From Planctomycetia bacterium (lineage in GTDB: Bacteria > Planctomycetota > UBA1135 > GCA-002686595): a stretch of DNA of 36,923 bases. The position numbers and the translations under genes were made by a program. A model generated the notes under the pieces. It was not told the DNA's origin, made no database searches, and was given only the letters and a program-made list of their open reading frames with translations. The stretch covers positions 1 through 36,923 of the forward strand of contig SXXH01000215.1 of the NCBI GenBank assembly GCA_005789645.1, given 5' to 3'. Positions 27,487 to 36,239 of the stretch are shown in pieces (position 1 is the first letter of the stretch; the number at the start of each line of letters is the position of its first letter).

Positions 27487-30408
27487 TCAGAGCGACTTGA
27501 TGTAGGCGAGCAGCGCCTCGATGTCCGCGTCGACATTGGTGCTGGTCAAGGTCGTTTGAACCTTGGAGGCACCTTGCGCGAACTGTTCATGTCCGCGCAC
27601 GTCGTGGAACTCGTTGAAGAACTTCTGCAAGCCGGGATACGGCGTTTGGCCCGGGAAGGCCGGCGTGCCGTAGACGGGCGAAGTCATCTGCGACTGCGGA
27701 TCGAGGATCGAGCGCAGGGTGAACGACGAGTGGTCGTGGAAGTAGGGCGCGGTCGCGAACACGCCGAGCTTGGTGGGGATCGAGAACAAGCCCGGGCTGC
27801 GCGAGAAGATGCGCGTCGAGCTGCCCGCGTCGCAGTTCCCGTCGAGCGCCGGGTCGCACGGGCACTCGTAGCTGTTCGGGTCGTCGCGACGGAAGTCGTC
27901 GTGGCCATCGACGTTCATCGGGACATAGGTCTCGAGATCGCTGTAGCCGTCCGCGTTGCGGTCGAGCTCCGGCACGCCGTCGCCATCGTCGTCGACGTTC
28001 AAGCCCGAGTTGATGTTCCTGATGTTGAGGGCCACGATGTTCTCGCGCAGCGAGAAGCAGTTGGGGTCCACCGCCGGGCCGAGGTTGTCGCCCGTCGTCA
28101 ACAAGGGGTTGAGGAAGTCCTGCGTGAAGAAGCGCGGTCCGGCAAAGCTGCCGTTGACGACTTCGCGCGGGTGGCACACGGCGCAACCGGCATTGCGGTT
28201 GCCCGGGTTGAAGCCCGTGTCGTTGGTGCCGAAGAACAGGTCCTTGCCGATCTGCGCCTGGGCGGTGAGGCCGAAGGTGGTCGGATCACGGTGCGGGTTC
28301 AACGGGATGGGCAACGTCTCGTGGAAATCGATCATCGCCTGCTGCTCGGCGGCGCTGAACAGGCCGGTGCCGCCGTTCTCGCCGTGGAACATCGGGCCGG
28401 TCTCGCCGGCGTTCAGGCGCTGGCCCTTCCACAAGAGCAGGCCGGTGGCGCGGATGCCGCCATACATCGGCATGGTCGAGCGCGGGCCGGCGGGGCGCTG
28501 CCACACGTTGCCGTCCTCGCCGCCCTCGAAGTGGCACGAAGCGCAGCTGTTGTTGAAGTGGTCGGCGATCTGCGCGCGCGAGGAGTCCTCGAACATCTCT
28601 TGGCCGAGGCGCTGCGAGGCCGTCATCTTGTCGACGCCCGTGACGAGCGGGAGCTGGCTGGCGACCTTGGAGATCTGGCCGGTCTTCCAGTTGACCCGCA
28701 AGGTCGACAGCGTGCGCGTGCCTTCGTTGTGGATGTGCACCAGGGCGTCGTCGTTGATCGTCTTGGTGTCGTCGATCACCACCATGCCCAGGGGGATGTC
28801 GCCCATGGCCGTGGTCGTGTCGAGCGGCTGGCGCTCCTGGTGGCGGAAGCGCGGCGGGAACGCCGTCATGTACTCGAAGTTGCTGCCCGCGACCTTGTAC
28901 AGGAACAGGTCCTCCGAACCGCGGTTGAGCATCAAGACGCGGCTGCCTGCGTTGTTGTACGACACGAGTCCCGGCTGCCCGGCGTGGTGGCCGAGCTTGT
29001 TCGTGGCGTTGTGCTGGGTGCGCACGAAGATGCGCAGGCCGTTCGACAGGTAGTTCTGGTTGTTGCGGGTGACGAGCGCCTGCGCCACGAACACGCGGCC
29101 GTCGTAGGCCGCCGCCGCGGGAATGGCGAAGCTGGCCGTGTCGCCGAAGACGGGCACGGTCACGCGGCCTTCGACGTAGAAGGTGCCTTGCGACACGATC
29201 GGCGAGGCCTGCAGGATCTCGCGTCGACCAAGCAGCAACACCGCGCTGTCGCCGGGGCGGAGGCCGTCGATCTTCAGCGTCGCGATCGAGCCCAGCGTGG
29301 GCACGCCCGATCCTCCGAGCGAGATGAGGTCGCCCGCCGGCGTGGTCGCCGACGAACCGAAGGGCACGTACTCCGCGGGCGTGCGCGTGTCGGCGATCTG
29401 GTGGTGCAGGCGGCGCGACAGGTCGCCGGCCACGCCGAAGCTGTTGGCCACGAGGTCGACCATGGTCAGCGCGGGGTACACGCGGTTGGCGTGGTCACCC
29501 GTGATCGCGCCGGCGAAGTCGAAGTTCACATCATGGTTGATGTTGTGCAGCACGTGCGGCACCAAGGCGCGCGTGCCATCCGGCGAGATCGCCACATCCT
29601 CGAGGAAGCGCGGCTCGCCTTGGCTCTGGATGGTGCGCACGGGGGTCGGGTTGAACACCGGATCGAAGTCGTAGTCGTCGGTGTTGATCTTGGCTGCGAC
29701 GGAAGCGCCCGTCGGCACGCCTTGCGCGTTGAGCTGCACGGACACGACCGACAGGTACGGCGACTTGTGGTGCGTGATGACGAGCTTCGAGCTGTCCGAC
29801 CAGATGGAGAAGCCGCGCGGGTTGCCCAGGTCCGCCATGCCGTCGCGGTTGGCGTCCACATCGGCCATCGTCATGCCGGCCGGGATGGACGACAGGTCGT
29901 TGGGGAAGTCGAGGGCCGCGACCTGCACCAAGGTCGACGCGTCGAAGAAGCGCAGCGTCGCCGAACGCATGCCGCCCACCACGAAGTACTTGCCGTTCGG
30001 CGCCGTGGCGACGCCGTAGGGCTCCACGCCCACGCCCGACAAGGTGGTTTGCACCGCGAGCGTCGCGGTGTTGATCACGCTGACCGTGCCGGGCAGGGAA
30101 CCGGCGGGGAAGCCCGTGATCTCGTTGGCCTCGCGCGGAATGTTGCCGCGCTTGTTCGTCACGAAGGCGCGCGAGCCGTCGGCGGAGAACGAGATGGTGC
30201 GCGGATCGACGCCGACCGGGATCTCGGCCACGATGCTGCGCGTGGTCAGGTTGACCACGGAGACCGTGTCGTTGTCGCGGTTGCAGACCCACAGACGGGT
30301 CGGGTTGTTCGGTTGCATGCCCAGCGAGTTGACCTTGATGTGCTGCGCGGACGCGGCAGGAGCCAAACACAGGGCTACGAGGGCTGAGGCGAGGAGGGTC
30401 GGCTTCAT
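27487..30408 (-). CDS. YVTN-type beta-propeller / di-heme cytochrome-c-peroxidase-like fusion protein
   Basis: Signal peptide; propeller repeats (RLWVCNRDNDTVSVVNLTTRSIVAEIPVG, GTVSVINTATLAVQTTL); two CxxCH motifs CASCH (28531-28545) and CAVCH (28171-28185); KDLFFG, YFHDHS. Confidence 0.78.
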   Translation of the reverse strand: MKPTLLASALVALCLAPAASAQHIKVNSLGMQPNNPTRLWVCNRDNDTVSVVNLTTRSIVAEIPVGVDPRTISFSADGSRAFVTNKRGNIPREANEITGFPAGSLPGTVSVINTATLAVQTTLSGVGVEPYGVATAPNGKYFVVGGMRSATLRFFDASTLVQVAALDFPNDLSSIPAGMTMADVDANRDGMADLGNPRGFSIWSDSSKLVITHHKSPYLSVVSVQLNAQGVPTGASVAAKINTDDYDFDPVFNPTPVRTIQSQGEPRFLEDVAISPDGTRALVPHVLHNINHDVNFDFAGAITGDHANRVYPALTMVDLVANSFGVAGDLSRRLHHQIADTRTPAEYVPFGSSATTPAGDLISLGGSGVPTLGSIATLKIDGLRPGDSAVLLLGRREILQASPIVSQGTFYVEGRVTVPVFGDTASFAIPAAAAYDGRVFVAQALVTRNNQNYLSNGLRIFVRTQHNATNKLGHHAGQPGLVSYNNAGSRVLMLNRGSEDLFLYKVAGSNFEYMTAFPPRFRHQERQPLDTTTAMGDIPLGMVVIDDTKTINDDALVHIHNEGTRTLSTLRVNWKTGQISKVASQLPLVTGVDKMTASQRLGQEMFEDSSRAQIADHFNNSCASCHFEGGEDGNVWQRPAGPRSTMPMYGGIRATGLLLWKGQRLNAGETGPMFHGENGGTGLFSAAEQQAMIDFHETLPIPLNPHRDPTTFGLTAQAQIGKDLFFGTNDTGFNPGNRNAGCAVCHPREVVNGSFAGPRFFTQDFLNPLLTTGDNLGPAVDPNCFSLRENIVALNIRNINSGLNVDDDGDGVPELDRNADGYSDLETYVPMNVDGHDDFRRDDPNSYECPCDPALDGNCDAGSSTRIFSRSPGLFSIPTKLGVFATAPYFHDHSSFTLRSILDPQSQMTSPVYGTPAFPGQTPYPGLQKFFNEFHDVRGHEQFAQGASKVQTTLTSTNVDADIEALLAYIKSL

Positions 30409-30662
30409 AGGATGGGTCGGGATTCGAGGCTCGGCGGTATGGTCGAGACGCCGTGCAACGAGACGAAGCCCCCCGCGGCAGGAGGCTTTCAGACCTAGAT
30501 GAGGCTACCCCGCCGCGGGTTCCACGGGGGGCGCCGGAATGGGCATGGAGTGCCAAAATCCGCGCAAAGGGGCAAAAATCTCCGGAGTTCGGCCTCTGTC
30601 GTAATATGCGGCTTTGTATGGAGCGGCGTGCTATGCGCCGACCGCGGGCCCTCTGCGCAATC

Positions 30663-30688
30663 GTTCGGGAGGAAATTTCTGCCCGAAC
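30663..30688. promoter_or_regulatory. 26-nt palindrome in divergent region upstream of fliK
   Basis: GTTCGGG AGGAAATTTCTG CCCGAAC with 7-bp outer arms and symmetric GAAATTTC core. Confidence 0.5.
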
Positions 30689-30802
30689 ACGCTGTGGGGA
30701 CCGGCAATCCATGCGCATCGGGCCAGGGTCGGTGCCCTGCTTCGGAGACTCCAGTTTGCTGTAACACTCTTATTTTTAGCGACTTAGGCCATTTCCGTGC
30801 GT

Positions 30803-30823
30803 CTTGGCCGTGCGCTTGCTCCC
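30803..30823 (+). promoter_or_regulatory. Flagellar element copy 1 (sigma-54-like TTGGC...TTGCT)
   Basis: CTTGGCCGTGCGCTTGCTCCC; GG to GC spacing is 10 nt as in -24/-12 promoters; near-identical to copy 2 at 34700-34720. Confidence 0.55.
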
Positions 30824-30834
30824 AAGGAGGCGCA

Positions 30835-32028
30835 ATGGAGATCCAACTTGGTCCCCGTTCCACAGAAGCAGATGGACGAGCGCTCGGCACGGGGCGCTCG
30901 TCCACGCCTCCTTCCGCGCCGACCCCGGTCGAGGCGTTGGAAGAGCGTCGCGCGGACTTGGTCGCCGCGCGCAAGGCGGATGTGGAGCGCAAGAACGATC
31001 GCCAAGGCGAGCGTTCCGAGCGTCCCGCGAAACGCAACTTCGGGGACGACCTGCGCGCCCGGCGCATGGAGCAAGCTCCCGCTCGCTCCGAGCGTGGCGC
31101 CGCGAAAGCGCCTGCGGGCTCGGATTCTCCCGCCCACGCCCACGAACCTCGAGCAAGCATGACGGGCGACGAGGCCCAAGTCGCGCCGACATCGCCCGCG
31201 GGGCGCGCGGGAGCTGCCGCTCCTGTCGCCGCCAACCAGCCGCGGCCGATGCTCGCGCCGCCCTCGTCGCCCTTCTCCAACCCTGCGGAGGCCGGCGCGA
31301 CGCAAGCGTCCGGTGTCGTCGACGCAGTCCCCGCGCTTGCGACTCCTCTCGCGCCAGCAGCACCCGTCGCGTTCGCCGCGCCGGTGGGCGAGCTTGGCTT
31401 GGCGTCGCAGGTCGTGGACGCGCCAGCCCTCCTCGAGGCCGCGCTCGGAACCACGGACGCGTCGACCAAGACCGGCAAGGAGGCCGCGGGACAGTCCGAT
31501 GCGCGCGCAGTCGTCGCCGAGCCCGGACGCTTGTCCGAAATCCTTGACAGCAAGCCGCAGGACCCCGCATCGGCCGCGCGGCTCGCCGACGAGCGCGCCA
31601 CCCGCCAGGCCGAGACGCGCGAGCGCGCCGCGGACCTCTTGCGCCAGATCGGCTTGCAGTTGTCGCCGCAGACGCGCACGGCCATCGTCGACCTGCATCC
31701 GCGCGAACTCGGCCGCATCCACATCCGCATGAGCGTCGAGGGCGGGCGCGTGCGCGCGAATTTGCGCGCCGAACGACCCGAGGCGCTGGAGGCGCTCGAA
31801 CGCCATTTGCCCGAGTTGCGCGCCGAACTGGCGCGCGCCGGCTTGGACGCGCAGGAGTTGTCGCTCTCGCTGGGCTTCGACGGCCGCCGCGGCGGCGCCG
31901 AGGCCGGCGATGGACGACAAGCTCGCGCAGCCGCGCCCGCGACGGACCTGCGCGCGGCCACCCCGGACGAACTCGCCTTCGTGGCGCGCCGAGTCGCGCG
32001 CGACGGGGGCGTGGACACCTTCGCTTGA
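30835..32028 (+). CDS. fliK: Flagellar hook-length control protein FliK
   Basis: C-terminal Flg_hook region: LRQIGLQLSPQTRTAIVDLHPRELGRIHIRMSVEGGRVRANLRAERPEALEALERHLPELRAELARAGLDAQELSLSLGFDG; SD AAGGAGG before ATG; upstream of flgD. Confidence 0.85.
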   Translation: MEIQLGPRSTEADGRALGTGRSSTPPSAPTPVEALEERRADLVAARKADVERKNDRQGERSERPAKRNFGDDLRARRMEQAPARSERGAAKAPAGSDSPAHAHEPRASMTGDEAQVAPTSPAGRAGAAAPVAANQPRPMLAPPSSPFSNPAEAGATQASGVVDAVPALATPLAPAAPVAFAAPVGELGLASQVVDAPALLEAALGTTDASTKTGKEAAGQSDARAVVAEPGRLSEILDSKPQDPASAARLADERATRQAETRERAADLLRQIGLQLSPQTRTAIVDLHPRELGRIHIRMSVEGGRVRANLRAERPEALEALERHLPELRAELARAGLDAQELSLSLGFDGRRGGAEAGDGRQARAAAPATDLRAATPDELAFVARRVARDGGVDTFA

Positions 32029-32041
32029 GAGGACACGCACG

Positions 32042-32587
32042 ATGATCACCGGAATCCAAGCCACCGATCCCATCGCCGGAGCCGCGCAGGCGACCGGCGG
32101 GCAGGCCATGGGCAAGGACGCCTTCATGAAGCTGCTCGTCAACCAGATCCGAAACCAGGATCCGATGGCGCCGACCGACAACCAGCAGTTCATCGCGCAG
32201 TTGGCGCAGTTCAGCTCGCTCGAGCAGATGCAGACGATGAACGAGAACATCGTCGGTCTCGCCGTCCTGCAGCAGAACAACGCCTTGCTCGAGCAGTTGA
32301 CGAGCTCCAGCGCGCTGATCGGCCAGCAAGTCACCTGGGCCGACGCCACCACCGGCGTGGAACGGTCCGGCGTCGTCTCGAGCGTGAAGATCGTCGACGG
32401 GCTCGCCGTGTTGCGCGTCGGGGCCGAGGACGTCCCGCTGGCGACCGTGGTGCAGGTCGACGAACCCGCGCCGCCGCCCGCCAACGACGCGAACGACGGC
32501 GCGACCACGAACACGAACTCGAACACCGACACGAACGACACGAACGACAACGATGCCGCAGACGGCGGCACCAACGGGGAGGGCTGA
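32042..32587 (+). CDS. flgD: Flagellar hook assembly protein FlgD
   Basis: MGKDAFMKLLVNQIRNQDPMAPTDNQQFIAQLAQFSSLEQMQTMNENI, FlgD signature. Confidence 0.93.
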   Translation: MITGIQATDPIAGAAQATGGQAMGKDAFMKLLVNQIRNQDPMAPTDNQQFIAQLAQFSSLEQMQTMNENIVGLAVLQQNNALLEQLTSSSALIGQQVTWADATTGVERSGVVSSVKIVDGLAVLRVGAEDVPLATVVQVDEPAPPPANDANDGATTNTNSNTDTNDTNDNDAADGGTNGEG

Positions 32588-32590
32588 ACG

Positions 32591-34516
32591 ATGGCTTCTT
32601 TGTTCACCGCGCTGAGCGGACTCAAGGCGCATCAGGACTGGATCGATGTCATCGGCAACAATCTGGCCAACGCCAACACCTCGGGCTTCAAGACTTCGCA
32701 CGCGACCTTCTCGTCGAGCTTCCACAGCACGCTGCGCCACGCATCGGGGCCGGCCAACGGCTACGGTGGCCGCAATCCCGTGCAGATCGGCATGGGCGTG
32801 GCGTTGTCGGACATCGGTCGCGACTTCGGCCAAGGAGCCTTGAACAGCACCGGTCGCGTGTTCGACCTGGCGCTCTCCGGTCGCGGGTTCTTCGCGCTGC
32901 AGGGCGGCGCCGACACGTACTACACGCGCGTGGGCACCTTCGGCCTCGACGGCCAGAACAACCTCGTCGACCAACGCACGGGATATCAGGTGCTGGACGG
33001 CACCGGTTCCGCCATCACGCTCGACACGGACTCCGTCTTCGCGCCGCAGGCGACCAGCATGCTCGAGCTCGTGGGCAACCTGCCCAAGGAGGTCGGTGGC
33101 CCGCTGCAAGAGGTGCTGACCGGCGCCGAAGGCATGAAGCACGGCCAGCCCGCGACCGTGGCCGCGACCTCGACCGGTCCGTGGGCCGTGCCCGCCGGCG
33201 AGACGTGGTCGTTGAATGTCAGCGTCTCCGGCGGCGCTCCGCAGCAAGTCTCCGTGACCAGCGCGTCCGGCTCGATCGACGCGGCGCAAGTCGCCGCCGC
33301 CATCGACGACCTCGACGGCGTGTCGGCCAGCGTCAACGCGGCTGGACAAGTCGAGGTCGCCACCGATCGGGTGGGAGAGGACGCCTCGATCCGCTTCACC
33401 AGCGGCCCGACCAACCGCGACCTCGTGTCGACGCTGGGCCTGCCGACCACGCTCGTGTCGGGCACCGAGGCCGCGGTGGGTCCCACCACCGACCTCAACG
33501 ACCTGCCAGGTCGCGTCGATCCGTACCAGAACGGCGACCAGATCCTCGTGTCGGGCGTCGACGCCGACGGCACGCCGGTGAACGCCACCTTCACCTACGG
33601 CGTGGACGGCACGACGGTCGACGACTTCGTCGCCTTCCTCGACGGCCTCTACGACGACGCGACAGTCTCGTTGAACGCCGCCGGGCAACTGGTGGTGGGG
33701 GCCGACACGGCGGGCGAGACCGAGCTCCTGCTTTCGCTCGAGGACGCCAGCGGCAATGTCGGATCCATGGACTGGACCGACTACGCGGTGCAGACGACCA
33801 CCGAAGGCACGGCCTCCGACGAGGTCGTGTCCTCGATGGAGGTCTACGACTCGGCCGGCGTGGCGCACACCTTGACCGTGACCTTCGCGCGCCAGCAGGA
33901 CGGCAGTTGGACGGCGACCGCCAGCGTGCCCGCCGAGGACGGCGTCGTGCTGTCGAACCCCATCGCGGGCATCGCCTTCGACGACTCGGGCGATCCCGTG
34001 GGCCTGGGCGCGGTCGACACCGAGGTGCTTGTCCAGTTCTCTGGACAGACCAGCCCGCAGTCCATGTCGCTCGAACTCGGCTCCGCCGGCGACTTCGGCG
34101 GACTGACGCAGTACGGTTCGGACGGCGAAGTGCTCGTGAAGACGCAGGACGGCTTCGGCGCCGGGCAATTGGCGAACATCTCCGTGGACGCCGACGGCAC
34201 GATCCTCGGCTTCTACACCAACGGCCAGTCGCGTTCGCTCGGCGAGGTCGGCGTCGCCGTATTCGGCAACCCCGAGGGCCTCACGGCCGGCGGCGACGGC
34301 TTGTGGATGGCCTCGGCGAACTCGGGCCAGCCGGTGCTCGGCGCGGGACTCGCCGGCGCGGCGGGCGAAGTGGTCGGCGGCGCGTTGGAGAACTCCAACG
34401 TCGACACCGCCGAGCAGTTCGTGCGCCTGATCGAGGCCCAGCGCGGCTTCCAAGCCAACGCGCGGGTCATCACGGCCCAGGACGAAGTCCTGCGCGAGAC
34501 CGTCAACCTCATCTGA
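32591..34516 (+). CDS. flgE: Flagellar hook protein FlgE
   Basis: MASLFTALSGLKAHQDWIDVIGNNLANANTSGFKTS...; C-terminal ENSNVDTAEQFVRLIEAQRGFQANARVITAQDEVLRETVNLI. Confidence 0.93.
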   Translation: MASLFTALSGLKAHQDWIDVIGNNLANANTSGFKTSHATFSSSFHSTLRHASGPANGYGGRNPVQIGMGVALSDIGRDFGQGALNSTGRVFDLALSGRGFFALQGGADTYYTRVGTFGLDGQNNLVDQRTGYQVLDGTGSAITLDTDSVFAPQATSMLELVGNLPKEVGGPLQEVLTGAEGMKHGQPATVAATSTGPWAVPAGETWSLNVSVSGGAPQQVSVTSASGSIDAAQVAAAIDDLDGVSASVNAAGQVEVATDRVGEDASIRFTSGPTNRDLVSTLGLPTTLVSGTEAAVGPTTDLNDLPGRVDPYQNGDQILVSGVDADGTPVNATFTYGVDGTTVDDFVAFLDGLYDDATVSLNAAGQLVVGADTAGETELLLSLEDASGNVGSMDWTDYAVQTTTEGTASDEVVSSMEVYDSAGVAHTLTVTFARQQDGSWTATASVPAEDGVVLSNPIAGIAFDDSGDPVGLGAVDTEVLVQFSGQTSPQSMSLELGSAGDFGGLTQYGSDGEVLVKTQDGFGAGQLANISVDADGTILGFYTNGQSRSLGEVGVAVFGNPEGLTAGGDGLWMASANSGQPVLGAGLAGAAGEVVGGALENSNVDTAEQFVRLIEAQRGFQANARVITAQDEVLRETVNLI

Positions 34517-34557
34517 TCCAGCACACGGGTTCGGCCGGACTGCCCCCGGCCGCGTCC

Positions 34558-34597
34558 GCGCCCCGTCGCCACTGCCCGGCGGCGGGGCGCATCCTTT
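34558..34597 (+). terminator. Rho-independent-like terminator after flgE
   Basis: 13-bp stem GCGCCCCGTCGCC / GGCGGCGGGGCGC (one wobble), loop ACTGCCC, followed by ATCCTTT. Confidence 0.7.
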
Positions 34598-34699
34598 GAG
34601 GGCCGCGTTTTCTTCCGGGTCGAGGCGGAAGTTCCTTCCCGGGCCGCGCTCCCGGTCCTTCCACGAGCCCCTCGCCGGCCCCGGGAGGGGGTTCGCGCA

Positions 34700-34720
34700 C
34701 TTGGCCTCCCGCTTGCTCCC
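34700..34720 (+). promoter_or_regulatory. Flagellar element copy 2 (sigma-54-like TTGGC...TTGCT)
   Basis: CTTGGCCTCCCGCTTGCTCCC, same distance to ATG as copy 1. Confidence 0.55.
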
Positions 34721-34731
34721 CATGCAGCGCC

Positions 34732-35421
34732 ATGGACAGCGGACTCAACCTCAGCGTGGGCGGCCTCTCCACCAGCGAACGCCGGATGGAGGCCATCACC
34801 CACAACTTGGCCAACCTGGGCACGACGGGCTTCAAGCGCTTCCTGCCCGTCACGACTTCTACCGGCCGCGGCGCCGGGGCGAACTCGAAGACCACGCTCG
34901 TCACCGACTGGTCGCAAGGGGAGCTGCGCCGCACGGGCAACCCGCTCGATCTGGCGCTCGACGGCGCGGGCTTCTTCGTGCTGGAGACGGAGAAGGGCCC
35001 CGCCTACACGCGCGCCGGCTCGTTCCACCTCGACGAACAGGGCGTGCTGCAGAGCGAGGACGGCTTCGCCGTGGCGTGGAGCGCGGGCGCGGGCTCGCTG
35101 CAGGCGATCGGCGACCCGATCGTCGTCGATCCGCGCGGAGTCGTGCGCCAAGGCGCCAACGAAGTCGGACGCCTCAAGGTCGTCGACTTCGACGAGCGCG
35201 AGCGCCTCGTGCGCATCGGCAGCGCCGCCTGGATGGCGCCGCGCGGCGTGCAGGAGAAGGAGGCCGAGGCGAGCGTCCACCAAGGCGCGCTTGAGCAAGC
35301 CAACGCGAACAGCATGGACGAGCTCGTCTCGATGATCGTGGCCCAGCGCCACTTCGAGAACGGCAGCACGGTCATGCGCACCATCGACCAGAGCTACAAG
35401 CGGCTGAACCAGCCGAAGTGA
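34732..35421 (+). CDS. flgF: Flagellar basal-body rod protein FlgF
   Basis: MDSGLNLSVGGLSTSERRMEAITHNLANLGTTGFKRF...; C-terminal LEQANANSMDELVSMIVAQRHFENGSTVMRTIDQ; precedes flgG. Confidence 0.88.
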   Translation: MDSGLNLSVGGLSTSERRMEAITHNLANLGTTGFKRFLPVTTSTGRGAGANSKTTLVTDWSQGELRRTGNPLDLALDGAGFFVLETEKGPAYTRAGSFHLDEQGVLQSEDGFAVAWSAGAGSLQAIGDPIVVDPRGVVRQGANEVGRLKVVDFDERERLVRIGSAAWMAPRGVQEKEAEASVHQGALEQANANSMDELVSMIVAQRHFENGSTVMRTIDQSYKRLNQPK

Positions 35422-35440
35422 ACCAGAAGGAGACCAGATC

Positions 35441-36229
35441 ATGATTCGCGCGCTGATGACCGCCGCCTCGGGCATGAAGGCCCAGCAGATGCAGGTCGAC
35501 ACCATCGCCAACAACATCGCCAACGCGAACACCAGCTCGTTCAAGAAGAGCGAGTTGTCGTTCCGTTCGATGCTCTACCAGACCTACCGCGAGCCCGGCG
35601 CCGTGACGGCCGGCGAGCAGCGCACGCCGACCGGCCTGCAGGTCGGCACGGGCACCGAGGTCTCCGGCTCGTCGAAGATCTTCCAGCAAGGCGAGCTGGA
35701 GCCGACCGGCGGCCAGTTCTCGCTGGCGATCCAGGGCGAGGGCTTCTTCCGCATCCAGATGCCCAACGGCGAGTACCGCTACACGCGCGATGGCGACTTC
35801 CATCGCGACGCGAACGGTTCGCTGACGACCGCCGAAGGCTACTTGCTCGATGGCGCGCCGCAGATCGGCCAGGACGTGATCAGCGTCACCATCGGCGAGG
35901 ACGGCACGTTCTCGACGCTCGCCAGCGAAGGCGGCACGCCCACGACGGCCGGCCAGTTGCAGGTGTGGCGCTTCCCCAACCCCGCCGGCCTGAAGGCCCA
36001 GGGCGGCAACTACTACACCGAGACCGGTTCGTCCGGCCCGGCCGCTTCGAGCGTCGCCGGCCAGACGGGCACGGGCGTCCTGAAGCAGGGCTATCGCGAG
36101 CGCAGCAACGTGCAGGTCGTCGACGAGCTCGTCTCGCTGATCCTCGCGCAGCGCAACTACGAGGTGAACAGCCGCGCCATCCGCGCGAGCGACGAGATGC
36201 TCCAGCAAGTCAACCAGATGGTGCGCTGA
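35441..36229 (+). CDS. flgG: Flagellar basal-body rod protein FlgG
   Basis: MIRALMTAASGMKAQQMQVDTIANNIANANTSSFKKSELSFRSMLYQTYREPG...QGYRERSNVQVVDELVSLILAQRNYEVNSRAIRASDEMLQQVNQMVR. Confidence 0.95.
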   Translation: MIRALMTAASGMKAQQMQVDTIANNIANANTSSFKKSELSFRSMLYQTYREPGAVTAGEQRTPTGLQVGTGTEVSGSSKIFQQGELEPTGGQFSLAIQGEGFFRIQMPNGEYRYTRDGDFHRDANGSLTTAEGYLLDGAPQIGQDVISVTIGEDGTFSTLASEGGTPTTAGQLQVWRFPNPAGLKAQGGNYYTETGSSGPAASSVAGQTGTGVLKQGYRERSNVQVVDELVSLILAQRNYEVNSRAIRASDEMLQQVNQMVR

Positions 36230-36239
36230 GGCCTTCGCC

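Noticed and set aside
30776-34723. 1315-aa minus-strand ORF (and similar giants at 4255-7104, 9324-13466, 14600-17002, 26998-30387, 757-2337)
   Set aside because: Shadow ORFs opposite or out of frame with well-supported genes; Arg/Ala/His-rich low-complexity translations typical of high-GC antisense frames.
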